Source of the DNA: Roseiarcus sp963820775
GTDB lineage: Bacteria; Pseudomonadota; Alphaproteobacteria; Rhizobiales; Beijerinckiaceae
NCBI GenBank assembly: GCA_963820775.1
Contig: CAWGBF010000008.1
Coordinates: 310,001 to 374,000, forward strand
Direction: 5' to 3'
Length of the DNA stretch: 64,000 bases
Shown here: one piece after another, positions 47,814-57,937 of the stretch
How positions within the stretch are numbered: the stretch's first letter is position 1
Layout: each line of letters starts with the position of its first letter
Program-made: the position numbers and the translations under genes
Notes under the pieces: generated by a model
Told to the model about the DNA's origin: nothing
Seen by the model: the letters and a program-made list of their open reading frames with translations, nothing else
The model's database searches: none

Positions 47814-48716
47814 CTGGATTTGAACGACTTCTTCTGATTGGTGCAGGTCGATCGCGGTGGGTTTACGGCGGCGGGTAGTACACTACGGATGCCCAAATCC
47901 ACGCTGAGTCATCGCATCCAGCAGCTCGAGACCAACCTCGGGGTCAGGCTGCTCAACCGCACGTCGAGGCGGTTCGGAATGACCGATGCGGGCCAAGAAT
48001 TCTATCGCCATGCGGTGGCGATGTTGCGTGAGGCCGAACAAGCCGAGACCGCCATACGGCATCGGTTGAGCGAGCCGACCGGCATCGTTCGCTGCACCGC
48101 GGGCGCGGCCACCATGCAGTTCGCGATGCGCGAGATCGTTGCGGACTTTCTCGTACGCTATCCCAAGGTCAATCTCGTCGCGCATGCGACCGACCAGTAT
48201 GTCGACATCGTCGGGGAGAACTACGACGCGGTGAGAGCCCATTCGGACTCACTTCCGGATTCGACCCTGGTGCAACGGACGCTAGCGCCGGCGCCTTGGT
48301 TCCTCTTCGCAGGCTCGGCATACCTCGATGCCAACGAAACGCCGCAAACGCTCCAGGATCTTCAGAAACGCCCTTCGCTGTTCATGATGCGCACGGGGGT
48401 CGCGCCCATTTGGCGCCTTCGTCATTCGAGCAAAGCGAAGAATGAAGTGGTCATGCCGCTGACGCCGCGGCTCTTGAGTGACGACATGATAACGCTGAAA
48501 CAGGCGGCGATCGCCGGCCTCGGCGTTGTCGCGTTGCCCGGCTACGTCTGCCGCGAAGACGTTCGATCGGGCGCATTGCGACGGGTGTTGCCCACTTGGC
48601 TTGCTGGCGATTCCACGTTCACCTCTCTCATTGCCTACAGGCAGGGCCTTCTGCCGTCGGTCCGCGTTTTTGTGGATTATCCGGCGGCCGAGTTGCCGAA
48701 GGCGGTCCTCATGTAG
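47814..48716 (+). pseudogene. LysR-family regulator with lost start and an in-frame stop
   Basis: The frame reads LDLNDFF, then TGA at 47835-47837, then LVQVDRGGFTAAGSTLRMPK with STLSHRIQQLETNLGVRLLN and a full effector domain to LPKAVLM. Family members begin MDLNDF, so the ATG appears changed to CTG at 47814 and a tyrosine- or tryptophan-like codon to TGA. Re-initiation at TTG 47838 would lose part of the first helix. The regulator sits between the isochorismatase-like gene (divergent) and the enolase/ABC cluster (convergent). Confidence 0.75.
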
Positions 48717-48732
48717 ATCGTGCACTTTGTTG

Positions 48733-48930
48733 ATGAGCGCGCCGATTGGCCACTATCGGGTTCCAATCTATCGGCGCGGGAAGATTGGTCCGGTCGAACG
48801 CGTGATCGAACCCGCCGGCGTTGACAATGAGGAAGAGGGCTTTGGACGCAACCCCGGGAACAAGCGTCATTGTTACCGATTCGCATTTCCGATGAGCGAT
48901 CCGGCCGCACTATGGCGGATCGTCAAGTAA
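48733..48930 (+). CDS. small hypothetical protein
   Basis: The 65-aa frame starts MSAPIGHYRVPIYRRGKIGP and continues VERVIEPAGVDNEEEGFGRN with PGNKRHCYRFAFPMSDPAAL. The translation has a natural amino-acid mix and no hydrophobic segment. It follows the LysR gene by 16 nt and overlaps the 3' end of the convergent enolase-superfamily gene by 21 nt. I do not recognise the family. Confidence 0.4.
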   Translation: MSAPIGHYRVPIYRRGKIGPVERVIEPAGVDNEEEGFGRNPGNKRHCYRFAFPMSDPAALWRIVK

Positions 48931-50091
48931 CGGCCTTCGCATGGAGATGTTCGAACCTGGCTCGAAATGATTCTGGCTCGAAATGATTAAAGCGATAACC
49001 CGCTCACGCCACTCTTCGCGAGAGATAGTGGCTGGATCAAAGCTTGCGCCCCAGCCCGGCGCGATTGGAACAACCGCTTGACCCTCCCCATCGAGCACGA
49101 GGCGCTGTCCGTAAAGCGGCTCGAACCAGGGCATGTATTCAAGGTAGAGGGCGTTCGGCAAGGCGGCGAGCAGAGGCAGGTTCACTTCCGGGAAGATATG
49201 CGACGAGATCGGCGTGTTGAAAGCCTCGCACAACGCGCCGGCTTTGAGGAACTCGGTGGGCCCTCCCATTCGCTGAAGGTCCGGCATGAGGATGTCGGCC
49301 GCGCGGGCCTGCAACATGCGCAGAATACCGCGATGGGTGTGCACCGTCTCCCCACTGGCGATTGGTGTGTCGAGCGCTTTTGCAATGGCTGCCTCGCCTT
49401 CGTGATTGTGGCAGATCACTGGCTCCTCGAACCAGGTGAGGTTGAGGGGTTCCAGCATTCGGCCGAGGTGGATGGCCTCCGGCACGCTCAGCTGTTGATT
49501 GGCGTCGACCATCAGGCCGATGTCCGGGCCAATCGCCTCGCGCACGGCGCGGACACGGGCGACCATCGCTTCCGGCTTTCCTGGCGCAACGCGCGTCTTC
49601 ATGGCCCGGAATCCTGCGGCGACGAAGTCCGCGGCTTCGCGCTGCAATTCGTCGATCGAGGAGGAGAGCCATAAGCCGCCGCTGGCATATACCGGCGCCT
49701 CCTGACGCACGGCGCCGATGAGCCGGCTGACATTGAGCTCGGCCGCCTTGCCGCGCAGATCCCACAACGCCATGTCGATCCCGGCCATTGTCTGGATCGT
49801 CACGCCATCATAACCAAGGAAATTCAGCTCCTTCCACGCCCGCGCATTGACGCTGCCGCCGAGCGTTGGGTCGAGCCCCAGAACCAGCGGCTCCAGGCTG
49901 CGCACCATTTCGTGCAGGACCTTCACGCGCAGCCCATTGATCGCGTGGACCAGTCCTTCGCCGACAAGTCCCTGGTCGGTTTCCAGAAAGCACAGGATGC
50001 AACTCGTCGAGTGAATGGCGAAGATGGCGCTTACGATCGGCGGTTCGATCGGCAGATCGACGACGACAGTGCGTAGGCGCGTGATCTTCAT
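48910..50091 (-). CDS. enolase-superfamily enzyme (mandelate racemase/muconate lactonizing type), intact copy
   Basis: This 393-aa metalloenzyme abstracts the alpha-proton of a carboxylate substrate. It starts MKITRLRTVVVDLPIEPPIV. The Lys of the KxR pair is in AMKTRVAPGK; the three metal ligands are the Asp of GLMVDANQQLS, the Glu of WFEEPVICHN and the Glu of ASGETVHTH. The mandelate-racemase-type dyad appears as Asp in DILMPDLQRMGG and His in PISSHIFPEVNL. It is the last gene of the minus-strand liv cluster, 13 nt after the frameshifted second paralog. The substrate cannot be read from sequence; acid sugars or aromatic acids are typical. Confidence 0.88.
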   Translation of the reverse strand: MKITRLRTVVVDLPIEPPIVSAIFAIHSTSCILCFLETDQGLVGEGLVHAINGLRVKVLHEMVRSLEPLVLGLDPTLGGSVNARAWKELNFLGYDGVTIQTMAGIDMALWDLRGKAAELNVSRLIGAVRQEAPVYASGGLWLSSSIDELQREAADFVAAGFRAMKTRVAPGKPEAMVARVRAVREAIGPDIGLMVDANQQLSVPEAIHLGRMLEPLNLTWFEEPVICHNHEGEAAIAKALDTPIASGETVHTHRGILRMLQARAADILMPDLQRMGGPTEFLKAGALCEAFNTPISSHIFPEVNLPLLAALPNALYLEYMPWFEPLYGQRLVLDGEGQAVVPIAPGWGASFDPATISREEWRERVIALIISSQNHFEPGSNISMRRPLLDDPP

Positions 50092-50104
50092 GTGACTGTC
50101 CTCG

Positions 50105-51220
50105 TCAGGCGCGAAGAACGGTTGGCGCCGAAAGCGCATAGCGGCGAAGGATGTCGAGATCGGGATCGCGACCGAGGCCAGGGCCATCGGGAACTGCGAC
50201 AAGGCCGCCCTTGGCGTCGACAAGATCGTGATAGGGGCTCGCTTCCAGATCGACGAACAACCGTTCGAATGGCACGTCGGCGCCAGTGCGGCCGCCAGAT
50301 GCAGGGACGCCAGAAAACCAGGCCCGAAATACGCGCAGTGCGGCACAAGCCGAACGCCGACCGCCTCCGCGACAGCGGCAATTTTCACGACCTCGGTGAT
50401 GCCGCCGATCTTGGCCACGCTGGGCTGGATGATGTCGACGGCGTCTGGCGTCCAGCATCGCTCGGACGTCGAAAAGGCCCGCTGCATTCTCGCCGGCGGC
50501 GATCGGCACGCCGCCCTCTCGGCGGACGCGGGCGAGGCCCGCATGGTTCTCGGGCGGCCACAGCGGCTCCTCAAGCCATGCGAGATCGAACGGCTGCAGC
50601 CGTCGCGCCATCGCGATCGCCTGGTCGACGCTCCAAGGGCAGTTTGTGTCGAGCATGATGCGATATCCGGCCCGACAGCGTCACGTGCGGCTCTCGACCT
50701 GCGGCACATCGATCTCGTGTAGCTTGATGGCGCTATAGCCTTGGTCGAGCGCACGCGCGCAGGCCTTGGCGACTTCGGCGGGGGCGCTGTAGCGGAGCAG
50801 GCTTGCATAGGCGGACAGCGCGCCGACAGGGGCGCCGCCGAGCAGCCGCCAGAGCGGCAGGTTCGCCGCCTTCCCAGCGATATCCCAGAGCGCGACGTCC
50901 AGGGCTGACAGCGCATAGACGTGCGGGCCGTTGCGGCCGAAAAGGTGCATGCGCTGTGCGAGGCGCGCCATCAGGCCGCGAATGTCGCGCGCGTCCTCGC
51001 CGAGCGCGGCCGGAGCGAGCTGCGTGTCAATGACAGCGCGCGTCGCCGGGCAGCACGCGTGACCGAAACCTTCGCCCCACCCTTCCAAGCCCTGGTCGGT
51101 GACGACTCGCACAAACAGCGTATCGAGGCTCGACCAGCCAACGCCCACGAAAGCCGTCGGAGCCGCCCCTATGTCGCAGGGCACGCGGATGAGATGGGTC
51201 TCGATTGCAACGATCTTCAT
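50105..51220 (-). pseudogene. enolase-superfamily enzyme, second paralog, several frameshifts
   Basis: The first part reads MKIVAIETHLIRVPCDIGAA through ALDVALWDIAGKAANLPLWR to YSAIKLHEID (a KxH pair at the catalytic Lys position). The next frame carries MLDTNCPWSVDQAIAMARRL, LAWLEEPLWPPEN and IAAGENAAGLFDVR with the metal ligands. A third has DAVDIIQPSVAKIGGITEVV and VRLVPHCAYFGPGF with the Asp-His dyad. The C-terminus returns to the second frame (DLEASPYHDLVDAKGGLVAV). Three indels are needed to repair it to about 372 aa. It starts 17 nt after livF. Confidence 0.78.
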
Positions 51221-51236
51221 CGCGGCCTCAACGATC

Positions 51237-51981
51237 CTATGCGGTGAGGACGTCGTGACCAAAATAGGCGCGCTCGAGCCGATGCGGCAAGTCGGGTTCC
51301 GATGCCGAGGCGACGAGCACGACGCGTCCGCGCGCCAAGGCATAGACTCGATCGGCAAGCGCAAGTGCTTTCTCGACGAGCTGTTCGACCAGCAGTACAG
51401 CGGCGCCGGTCTCGCGCAGCCGTGCGGCGACAGAGAGCACGCGGTCGACGAGCACGGGGGAGAGGCCGGCCGACGGTTCGTCGAGCATCAGGAGGCGCGG
51501 GCGGCGCACCAGGCCTTGCGCCACGGCGAGCATCTGCTGTTGTCCACCGCTTAGCGCGCCGCCGCGATCATGCCGTTTGGCGGCGATCTCCGGAAACAAG
51601 CCGAGCGCCTCCTCTACGCGCGCCGAGCGTTCTCCGCGCGGTAGATCGTAGGCGGCAAGGAAAAGATTGTCGGTGACGGAAAGTTGCGTGAAGATGCGGT
51701 GGCCCTCGATCACGTGCGCGAGGCCGGCGCGCACCGTCGCGCGCGGGTCGGCATGCCCCGCATGTCTTCGGCCGTTGAATGTAATCGTGCCAGCGGTCGG
51801 CGACAGCTAGGCCCGAGACGGCGCGCAGCAGCGTCGTCTTGCCCGCTCCATTCGGACCGAGAAGCGCGACGATTTCGGCGCGGCCGACGCGAAGATCGAC
51901 ACCGTGCAACACGCCGATCTTGCCGTAGCCGGCATGCAGGCCGGCGACGTCGAGCAGGGGATCAGCCGCCAAGGTAGGCAC
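51237..51981 (-). pseudogene. livF: branched-chain-type ABC transporter ATPase LivF, single frameshift
   Basis: The N-terminal part has ADPLLDVAGLHAGYGKIGVL and Walker A LLGPNGAGKTTLL. At about 51805 the frame changes, and PTAGTITFNGR, ATVRAGLAHVIEGHRIFTQL, the signature ALSGGQQQMLAVAQGL and Walker B RLLMLDEPSAGLSP follow in the next frame. Repaired length is about 247 aa, normal for LivF. A GTG at 51981 overlaps the livG stop by 20 nt. Confidence 0.82.
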
Positions 51982-52709
51982 TGACGACCTCCCGGTGTGC
52001 GCGGATCTCGGAGGGCGTTCCGGCGGCAAGTTCGCGGCCGAGATTCAGCACGGTGACGCGGTCGCAGATGTCGAAGATCAGGTCCGCATGATGCTCGACC
52101 AGCAGGACGCCGCAACCGGCCGCTCTGACCGCCTTGATGAGCGCCCCGAGGCGCGTGATCTCGTCGGCCGAGAGGCCGGCGGCGGGTTCGTCGAGGAGCA
52201 GGAAGGCCGGGCACAGCATGAGCGCGCGGGCGATCTCCATGAAGCGAAGTTCGCTGTGCTGCAGCCGGTCCGCGCGCTCGTCCGCGAGCGCCTCTAGGCC
52301 GACGATCCGCAGGCAGCGCTCCGCCTGCGCGCGCAGCGTCGCTTCGTCGCGGCGGTGACGCGGCAGCGCGAGCACGCATTCAGCAAAGCTGGCGTGGCCT
52401 TCGATCGTGCCGCCGATCATCACGTTCTCGCGCACGGACGCTTCGCCGATCGCGCGCGGTGTCTGGAAGGTGCGGGCGATCCCGAGGCCCGCGCGGGTCT
52501 GCGTCGCGCCGCCGGGCAGCGGAGCGTCGCCGATCCGCACCTCGCCCTCCTGGGGCACGGAGAAGCCGCTGATGACGTTCAGCGTCGTGGTCTTGCCGCT
52601 GCCGTTCGGGCCGATCAGGCCGTGCACCTCGCCGGGACGCAGCTCGAGATCGAGGCTCGTCGATGGCACGGACGCCTCCGAAGCTCAGACGCACGCCTGA
52701 GAGGATCAA
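51962..52709 (-). pseudogene. livG: branched-chain-type ABC transporter ATPase LivG, N-terminal frameshift
   Basis: A short N-terminal piece reads LILSGVRLSFGGVRAID; the rest is in another frame: LDLELRPGEVHGLIGPNGSG with Walker A, SVPQEGEVRIGDAPL, AGLGIARTFQTPRAIGEASV, the signature HSELRFMEIARALM (a variant LSxGE-like box) and Walker B FLLLDEPAAGLSADEI. The join is near 52660. The true start may lie up to 40 nt further upstream behind another indel. Confidence 0.8.
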
Positions 52710-52769
52710 GGCGGGGCCGTCGGTCTGTCGCTTCGATCAGGCTCGCCACGAGGTCGGGGCGCGGAACGA

Positions 52770-53708
52770 TCAGGCGATCTCCGGCAGTTTGCGGCGCCGG
52801 CGCTGATCGAGCAGGTCGGCGATCCCGCCGGGCAAGGCGATTACGATCACCAGCAACAGGGCCGCGTAGAGGAAAGTCGACCAGGCGACCAAGCGGGGCG
52901 GCGAATTCCGGCAGTATCGTGAGCAGGATGGCGCCGAGCAGCGGGCCGAGCACCGATCCGCGGCCGCCGATCAGGATCGCGATGAAGAACAGGACGGACA
53001 GATCGAAAGTGAAGGCGTCGGGCGTGATGTAGCTTTGCAGCGTCGCGAACAGTCCGCCGGCGACCGCCGCCAGTCGCGCCGCTGAACAGGAATACCGTGA
53101 GCAGCAGACGCGCCTTGGAGATGCCCATCGCCTCAGCGGCCACCTCAGCGTCGCGCAATCCGACGAGCGCGCGGCCGAAGCGACTGCGCGGCGATATTGA
53201 GCGTCATCCAGGTGCACAACGCGGCAAGAGCGAGGCAGAACAGGTAGAAGCCAATCTGGGTGTCGAGCGGGGCCGGCAGCGCTGGGCCACCAATGCCGAT
53301 CCCTCCGCCGGTCACGTCGGTCCAAGCTAGCGCCACCTGCGTGACGATGGTGGCGAAGCCGAGCGTCGTCATTGCGAAATAGAAGGTTCGCAGCCGCAGG
53401 GCGGGTAGGCCGACGACCGCCCCGGCCAGCGCGCCAGCGAGGCCAGCAACGACGAGCGCTGGCAGCGGGCCAAGCCAACCACGGGCGACGATGACGCTTG
53501 TCGTGTATGCGCCGATCGTCAGGAGGCTGACCCATCCGATCGCGAGCTGGCCGGCGAAGCCGACGACGAGGTTCAGACCCGAGACCAACACCCAGTAAAC
53601 GGCTGCACGGGTGGCGATCAGAACCACGTAGTCATCGCCAGCCAGCGGGATAGCGGCAGCGACGGCAAAGATCAGCAGGTAGGGAAGGGCCGTCAGGCGA
53701 GAGCGCAT
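52770..53708 (-). pseudogene. livM: branched-chain-type ABC transporter permease LivM, several frameshifts
   Basis: The first 185 residues are clean (MRSRLTALPYLLIFAVAAAI, GLNLVVGFAGQLAIGWVSLL, ALRLRTFYFAMTTLGFATIV). Then three frames carry the rest: ALVGLRDAEVAAEAMGISKA, AVAGGLFATLQSYITPDAFT with FIAILIGGRGSVLGPLLGAI, and VAWSTFLYAALLLVIVIALP. The stop at 52770-52772 follows RRKLPEIA. Repaired, it is about 310 aa with 8-10 helices. It overlaps livH by one base. Confidence 0.8.
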
Positions 53709-54562
53709 CAGACGCGACGGACCGGCGACGCGCCAAACAGGCCCTGTGGGGCCGCCATCAGGACGACAGTGAAGGCCGCAAACACCGCGACCGAGACGAG
53801 CACTCCGCCGAACAGGAAGTTCGCAGCCTGCTGAAAGACGCCGAGCAGTAGGCCGCCCGCAATCGCGCCGCGATTGTTGCCGAGGCCACCAAGAGCTACC
53901 GGAACGAAGCCATAGAAGCTTAACATCGGCCCGTTCGCGATCGAGGCCAGCAGCAGCTGTCCGCCGGCGAAGCCCGCCAACCCCGCGATGGCGCCTGCGA
54001 GCGCGAAGCTCGTGATGCGTAGCCGGCGTTCAGGCAGGCCAAGAGCGCGCGCCGCGTCGTTGTCCTCCGCAATCGCCACGAAGGCGCGGCCGACGAGCGT
54101 TCGGCGATAAAGGAGTTCGAGCCCGAGGATCACCACCACACATGCCGCCAGCGGGAGCCAGAATTTCTCGTCCCGAGCGAGGCCGCCATCGACGATGCGT
54201 GGAAAGGGCTGCGGCTCCGTGCTCCACTCGATGGCGGTAAGTTGTTGCATCATCAGCGCGAGCGCGAGCGTCGAGAGCACATAGAGATGTTTTTCAAGCC
54301 CGGCCATCACGGGTCGCACCGCAACAAGCTCGGTCAGCACGCCGATACTGGCGCAGACCGCCAAGGTCAGAGGGAATCCGACGGCGATCGGCATATGCAG
54401 TCGCAGAATGAACCAGGCCCCGAACACGCCGCCAAGCATGCCGACCTGCCCCGCGGTGAAGCTCATGACGCGCGAGGCGGAGAACATGACGTTGTAGGTC
54501 ACCGCGATCAGCGCGTAGATCGCACCGATGGCAAGGCCCGTCCAAAGAATTGAGGCTAGCAC
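53708..54562 (-). CDS. livH: branched-chain-type ABC transporter permease LivH
   Basis: This 284-aa inner-membrane protein has eight or so hydrophobic helices, for example MLASILWTGLAIGAIYALIA, GFPLTLAVCASIGVLTELVA and FALAGAIAGLAGFAGGQLLL. The cytoplasmic coupling loop AFVAIAEDNDAARALGLPER and the terminal ALGGLGNNRGAIAGGLLLGV are family hallmarks. Intact. It lies between the substrate-binding gene and livM. Confidence 0.92.
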   Translation of the reverse strand: MLASILWTGLAIGAIYALIAVTYNVMFSASRVMSFTAGQVGMLGGVFGAWFILRLHMPIAVGFPLTLAVCASIGVLTELVAVRPVMAGLEKHLYVLSTLALALMMQQLTAIEWSTEPQPFPRIVDGGLARDEKFWLPLAACVVVILGLELLYRRTLVGRAFVAIAEDNDAARALGLPERRLRITSFALAGAIAGLAGFAGGQLLLASIANGPMLSFYGFVPVALGGLGNNRGAIAGGLLLGVFQQAANFLFGGVLVSVAVFAAFTVVLMAAPQGLFGASPVRRV

Positions 54563-54565
54563 AGC

Positions 54566-55756
54566 TCAGGCGTAGCCTGGCGCAAGCTTGAATGCGCCGT
54601 CCTTCTGCGAGTTCGCCTGCGACATCACCACTTCGCTGGTCGGGTAGCCGTTGTGCTGCACGGGCGTCCACGTGTAGGCGCCGAATATGCCGGGATAGGC
54701 CCGGAGACTGTTCCAGTAGCCGATGATCGCATCGGACGCGGTCGAGCCGGTCGCATCCACCGCTTCGGCGACGAGCTTGACCGCATCGTAGCCGGACGCC
54801 ACCCACCAGAGCGACGTGTCGTCCAGCGAGACCTTGCCGGCCAGCCTGGCGACGAAAGCGGCCGTGCGCGGCGGCAGCTTGCCGTTGGCGTCATAGCTGC
54901 AACTCGCGTAGCCGATCATATAGACCTTTTCCCAGTTGCTCTCCTTCTCAAGCAGCTGCCGGACGTCGCCCGAGCCCAGCGCGGGGTGCCCGATAATGGG
55001 CACGTCCCAGCCGAGCGTGGCGCGCACGTTCATCAGCCGCGCTTCCATCCCGGTCGATACGCTCCACACCACGATGACCTTGGCGCCGGCGTTCTTCATG
55101 CGCAGCATGTCCGGCGTTACGTCGGGTTGCGTCGCATCAATCTGGGTCTGGTAGGTAACGTTGGCGCCTTCCTTCTTGAAGGCCGCGACCGAGGCGGCGA
55201 CGGCAGAGGTGCCATAGCCGGTGGTGTCGCCAATGACGGCGACGTCCGTCACTTTCAGAACATTTTCGCAATAGTTGCGCACCGCGTCGTCCCACTGGCC
55301 GTTGGACGGCGCCACGCGAAAAGCGTTCGGATACTTCGCCGGATCTATCAGACTGTCGACGACACAGGGGTGGATGTTCGGCATCTTCGCGCGCGCCATC
55401 ACGGCGGTGGTCGCAAGCGCCTCGCCGGAATTGGTCGGACCCCAGATAGCGTTGACCTTCTGGCGGCTGATCATATCCTGCGCCGCATTGACGGCCTTGG
55501 TAGGGTCGCCCTGCGTGTCGCGGGTGACGATCTCTATCCTGCGGCCCTTTACGCCGCCAGCGGCGTTGATCTCCTCGACGGCGAATTTGACGCCGCGGTC
55601 GAAACCGATCGCCGGCGCCGAGCTCGGCCCGGTCAGGGCAGCGAGCCATCCGATAAGGATCGGGCCGCTCTGTGCGAGCGCCCGACGCGCGAGAGGAGCG
55701 GCGCCCAGCAGCGTGGCGGCGGAGGCCAGCATCGCACCGCGACGGGTGATCAACAT
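54566..55756 (-). CDS. livK: ABC transporter substrate-binding protein, LivK/HAAT type
   Basis: The 396-aa periplasmic protein starts MLITRRGAMLASAATLLGAA with a twin-arginine-like leader cut after RRALA. The mature part is a type I periplasmic-binding fold: IGWLAALTGPSSAPAIGFDR, VTRDTQGDPTKAVNAAQDMI, AIWGPTNSGEALATTAVMAR and GDTTGYGTSAVAASVAAFKK. It is the first gene of the cluster. The family binds branched-chain amino acids, but relatives bind aromatic or aliphatic acids and amides, and the linked enolase-type enzymes favour an organic acid here. ATG 55756 gives the full leader. Confidence 0.9.
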   Translation of the reverse strand: MLITRRGAMLASAATLLGAAPLARRALAQSGPILIGWLAALTGPSSAPAIGFDRGVKFAVEEINAAGGVKGRRIEIVTRDTQGDPTKAVNAAQDMISRQKVNAIWGPTNSGEALATTAVMARAKMPNIHPCVVDSLIDPAKYPNAFRVAPSNGQWDDAVRNYCENVLKVTDVAVIGDTTGYGTSAVAASVAAFKKEGANVTYQTQIDATQPDVTPDMLRMKNAGAKVIVVWSVSTGMEARLMNVRATLGWDVPIIGHPALGSGDVRQLLEKESNWEKVYMIGYASCSYDANGKLPPRTAAFVARLAGKVSLDDTSLWWVASGYDAVKLVAEAVDATGSTASDAIIGYWNSLRAYPGIFGAYTWTPVQHNGYPTSEVVMSQANSQKDGAFKLAPGYA

Positions 55757-55977
55757 GGTCGTTTCTCCCAGGAGGTTCGCCGGTTTCCGGCTCTCATGAT
55801 GCCCCAAAACCTCGCACGCTCAGCGGGGTCATGCAAGGGAACCCGGTGGCGCCCGACCCATGTCGAATAAGATCGGCCAAGGGCTTGTCGAATCGTTCGG
55901 CCCAAAAGTGATTGCCGCTCTCGGTGGTCGACAAGTGGGGCGCATCGTGCTGCGGCCACAGGAATAGGGAAGCGGTC

Positions 55978-56218
55978 ATGATCGGTTATTTTGTCTCCCT
56001 CCTCATGGGCCTGGTCGTCGGCGTGGCTTATGCGCTCGTCCAGGTTCGCTCTCGGGGCCGCCGCCGATCGGAGTGGTTTGGCCTGTTGGCATGGTGCTGG
56101 GGAGAAGGTAGTCGACATGGTGGAGCGCCCTCTCCCGTCGAAGGTCGGGCAGCCATCTGCCGACGTCCAGAAGCCTCGCCCCTGGTCGGAAGGCCCGCAC
56201 GAGCCAATGAACGCCTAA
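55978..56218 (+). pseudogene. XapX-domain small membrane protein, two frameshifts
   Basis: MIGYFVSLLMGLVVGVAYAL with VQVRS is in one frame, PPPIGVVWPVGMVLG in a second, and EKVVDMVERPLPSKVGQPSA in a third. Together these follow the XapX (DUF1427) pattern of two short membrane helices around a Pro-rich loop. The shifts occur at about 56056 and 56103. Divergent from livK. Function unknown. Confidence 0.6.
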
Positions 56219-56548
56219 CGTCGTCTCCGGCCGTCTGCTTCGCGCAAATAGCGGCCAATGCCCAGCGCGTGCCGGAGGGGTCAATTCGACCCTTTGCTGA
56301 CCTTTGGTTCGACACCATAAACGGTCGAAATACGCGCCAACAGCCGACATACATGGAAGCGGAAATTGTCGGACATAGAGACCACGTCAATTTACATAAA
56401 GCTTCCTGTACTCTGCGTCGCGCTTGTAAGATGCTGGCCGAAAGCGTAGCGCTAGATAGCCAGATGGAAGCGCCCGGCGACGGCGCTGGCGGGGTTCGGG
56501 CGAAAGGCCACGCGTTCCGCGACGCGGGAGGCGCCAACGTTTCCGACT
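56219..56548. other. intergenic stretch with a dispersed repeat
   Basis: No gene is supported. At 56241-56289 the wording GCGCAAATAGCGGCCAATGC plus GGTCAATTCGACC resembles 46848-46896 downstream of the tyrosine recombinase. The right end blends into the start-less leader of the next gene. Confidence 0.5.
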
Positions 56549-57547
56549 AGGCGTGATTTTGTTCTTGCTGCTGCTTCGACTACTGCCGGGCTTGTTTGGG
56601 ACGACGCGCACCGCCACGCGCGGGCGCAGGAAGCGCCGCCCGAGACGACGAAAGTAACGTTCGGCAGAAGCCCGAGCCTCTGCGCCGCCCCGGGATATAT
56701 CGTCGACGAACTGCTCGCGGACGAAGGCATCACGCAGGTCGACTACGTCCACTCCGATAATTATTCCAGTCGGGTGGCGGACGAGGCGGTCGCCTCCGGA
56801 CAGATCGACTTCACCACGGACTTCTCCGGTCCGCTTGTCCTCACGCTCGATCGCGGCAGGAAGATCGCCATCCTTGCCGGCGTCCATGTCGGGTGTTTCG
56901 AACTGTTCGCCAAGGACGGCATCAACGGTATCGCGGACCTCAAGGGCAGGTCGGTAGGAATTCCTGTGCTGGAATCCAGCAACCACGTCTTTTTGTCGGC
57001 GATGGCGGCGCTGGTCGGAATCGATCCGACCAAAGACATCAACTGGGTGACGAGCGTGGACCCGAAGCCGTCCGATCTGTTCCTCGACGGCAAGGTCGAC
57101 GCCTTTCTCAGCTTCCCGCCCGAGCCGCAACGCCTGCGGGCGCGAGGCGTCAGCCATGTGATCGTAAACAGCGCGCAGGACCGGCCGCGGTCGCAGTATT
57201 TCTGCTGCATGCTGCTGGCTAACCCGGAATCCGTGCGGACGAAGCCGATCGCCACCAAACGCGTGGTACGCGCGATCCTGCGGGCGACCGATCTCTGCGT
57301 CAGCGCGCCGACCAAGGTCGCACGGCGAATCGTGGACCGCGGCTTCACGGCGAATTACGATTATGCGGTTCAGACGTTCTCGGACGTGCCTTATGGCAAG
57401 TGGCGCGATTACGATCCCGAGGACACACTCCGCTTCTATGCGCTGCGCCTGCGCGAAGCCGGAATGATCAAGTCGAGTCCGGACAGGATCATCGCCGAGG
57501 GGGCCGACTGGCGGTTCTTGCGCGAGGTGAGGCGGGAGCTCGGGTGA
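56549..57547 (+). pseudogene. NitT/TauT-type ABC substrate-binding protein, start codon missing
   Basis: The frame begins with a twin-arginine-like leader (RRDFVLAAASTTAGLVW, with no ATG, GTG or TTG upstream in frame) and continues TTKVTFGRSPSLCAAPGYIV, DYVHSDNYSSRVADEAVASG, AGVHVGCFELFAKDGINGIA and LKGRSVGIPVLESSNHVFLS. These are the hallmarks of NMT1/SsuA-like binding proteins. The body of about 330 aa is undamaged to the C-terminus LREVRRELG. The true start was probably lost to an indel or deletion just upstream. It is followed by kinase and response-regulator remnants, the usual genomic company of such sensors. Confidence 0.75.
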
Positions 57548-57602
57548 GCGCGGGCGAATTGCGCGCTGCGACGCGCGTGACGGTCGCTAGGCGAGGGCGG
57601 CA

Positions 57603-57820
57603 ATGGGAGGAAGGAACGCGCTGGCTCGATATGTCGGTCGCATTCCTGCGCCTATTCGAACCAAATTGCTCGCCGCCTTTCTGCTTATCGAATTGCTTCT
57701 CGTGGCGCTGGGCACGATCGGCCTCTTGGCCGTGGGAGAAGTCGGACGGCGCGCCGGCGATCTTGTGTCGCTCCAACATAAGATCGACGCCTACCGACGG
57801 ATGCAGCACGACACGCTGCG
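57603..57820 (+). pseudogene. histidine kinase/cyclase N-terminal fragment
   Basis: About 72 residues remain: MGGRNALARYVGRIPAPIRT, then KLLAAFLLIELLLVALGTIG (a membrane helix) and LQHKIDAYRRMQHDTLR, the start of a periplasmic sensor region. The reading then stops at a TAG where the frame runs into a response-regulator tail. Full proteins of this kind continue with HAMP, kinase or cyclase domains. Confidence 0.65.
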
Positions 57821-57823
57821 TTA

Positions 57824-57937
57824 GGCGGCGACGAGCAGAGAGCGCGCGAAGCAGGCTGCGACGCCTATGTGGCAAAGCCTTACAGCCCCCGCTTTCTTCT
57901 GTCGAAAATCGGCCGGTTTCTCGAACCGTCTCTTTGA
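57824..57937 (+). pseudogene. C-terminal tail of a single-domain response regulator
   Basis: The frame reads GGDEQRAREAGCDAYVAKPY, then SPRFLLSKIGRFLEPSL and a TGA. The AKPYSP block is the conserved Lys-Pro region of CheY/DivK-like receivers. The N-terminal 80 residues with the phospho-Asp are missing. A deletion joined this tail to the kinase head at about 57822. Confidence 0.7.

Noticed and set aside
14385..47837. Selenocysteine or a recoded TGA as explanation for the in-frame TGA codons in the dehydratase and LysR genes
   Set aside because: TGA serves as a normal stop in atpA and many other intact genes here. Neither family uses selenocysteine, and no SECIS-like hairpin is evident after the codons.
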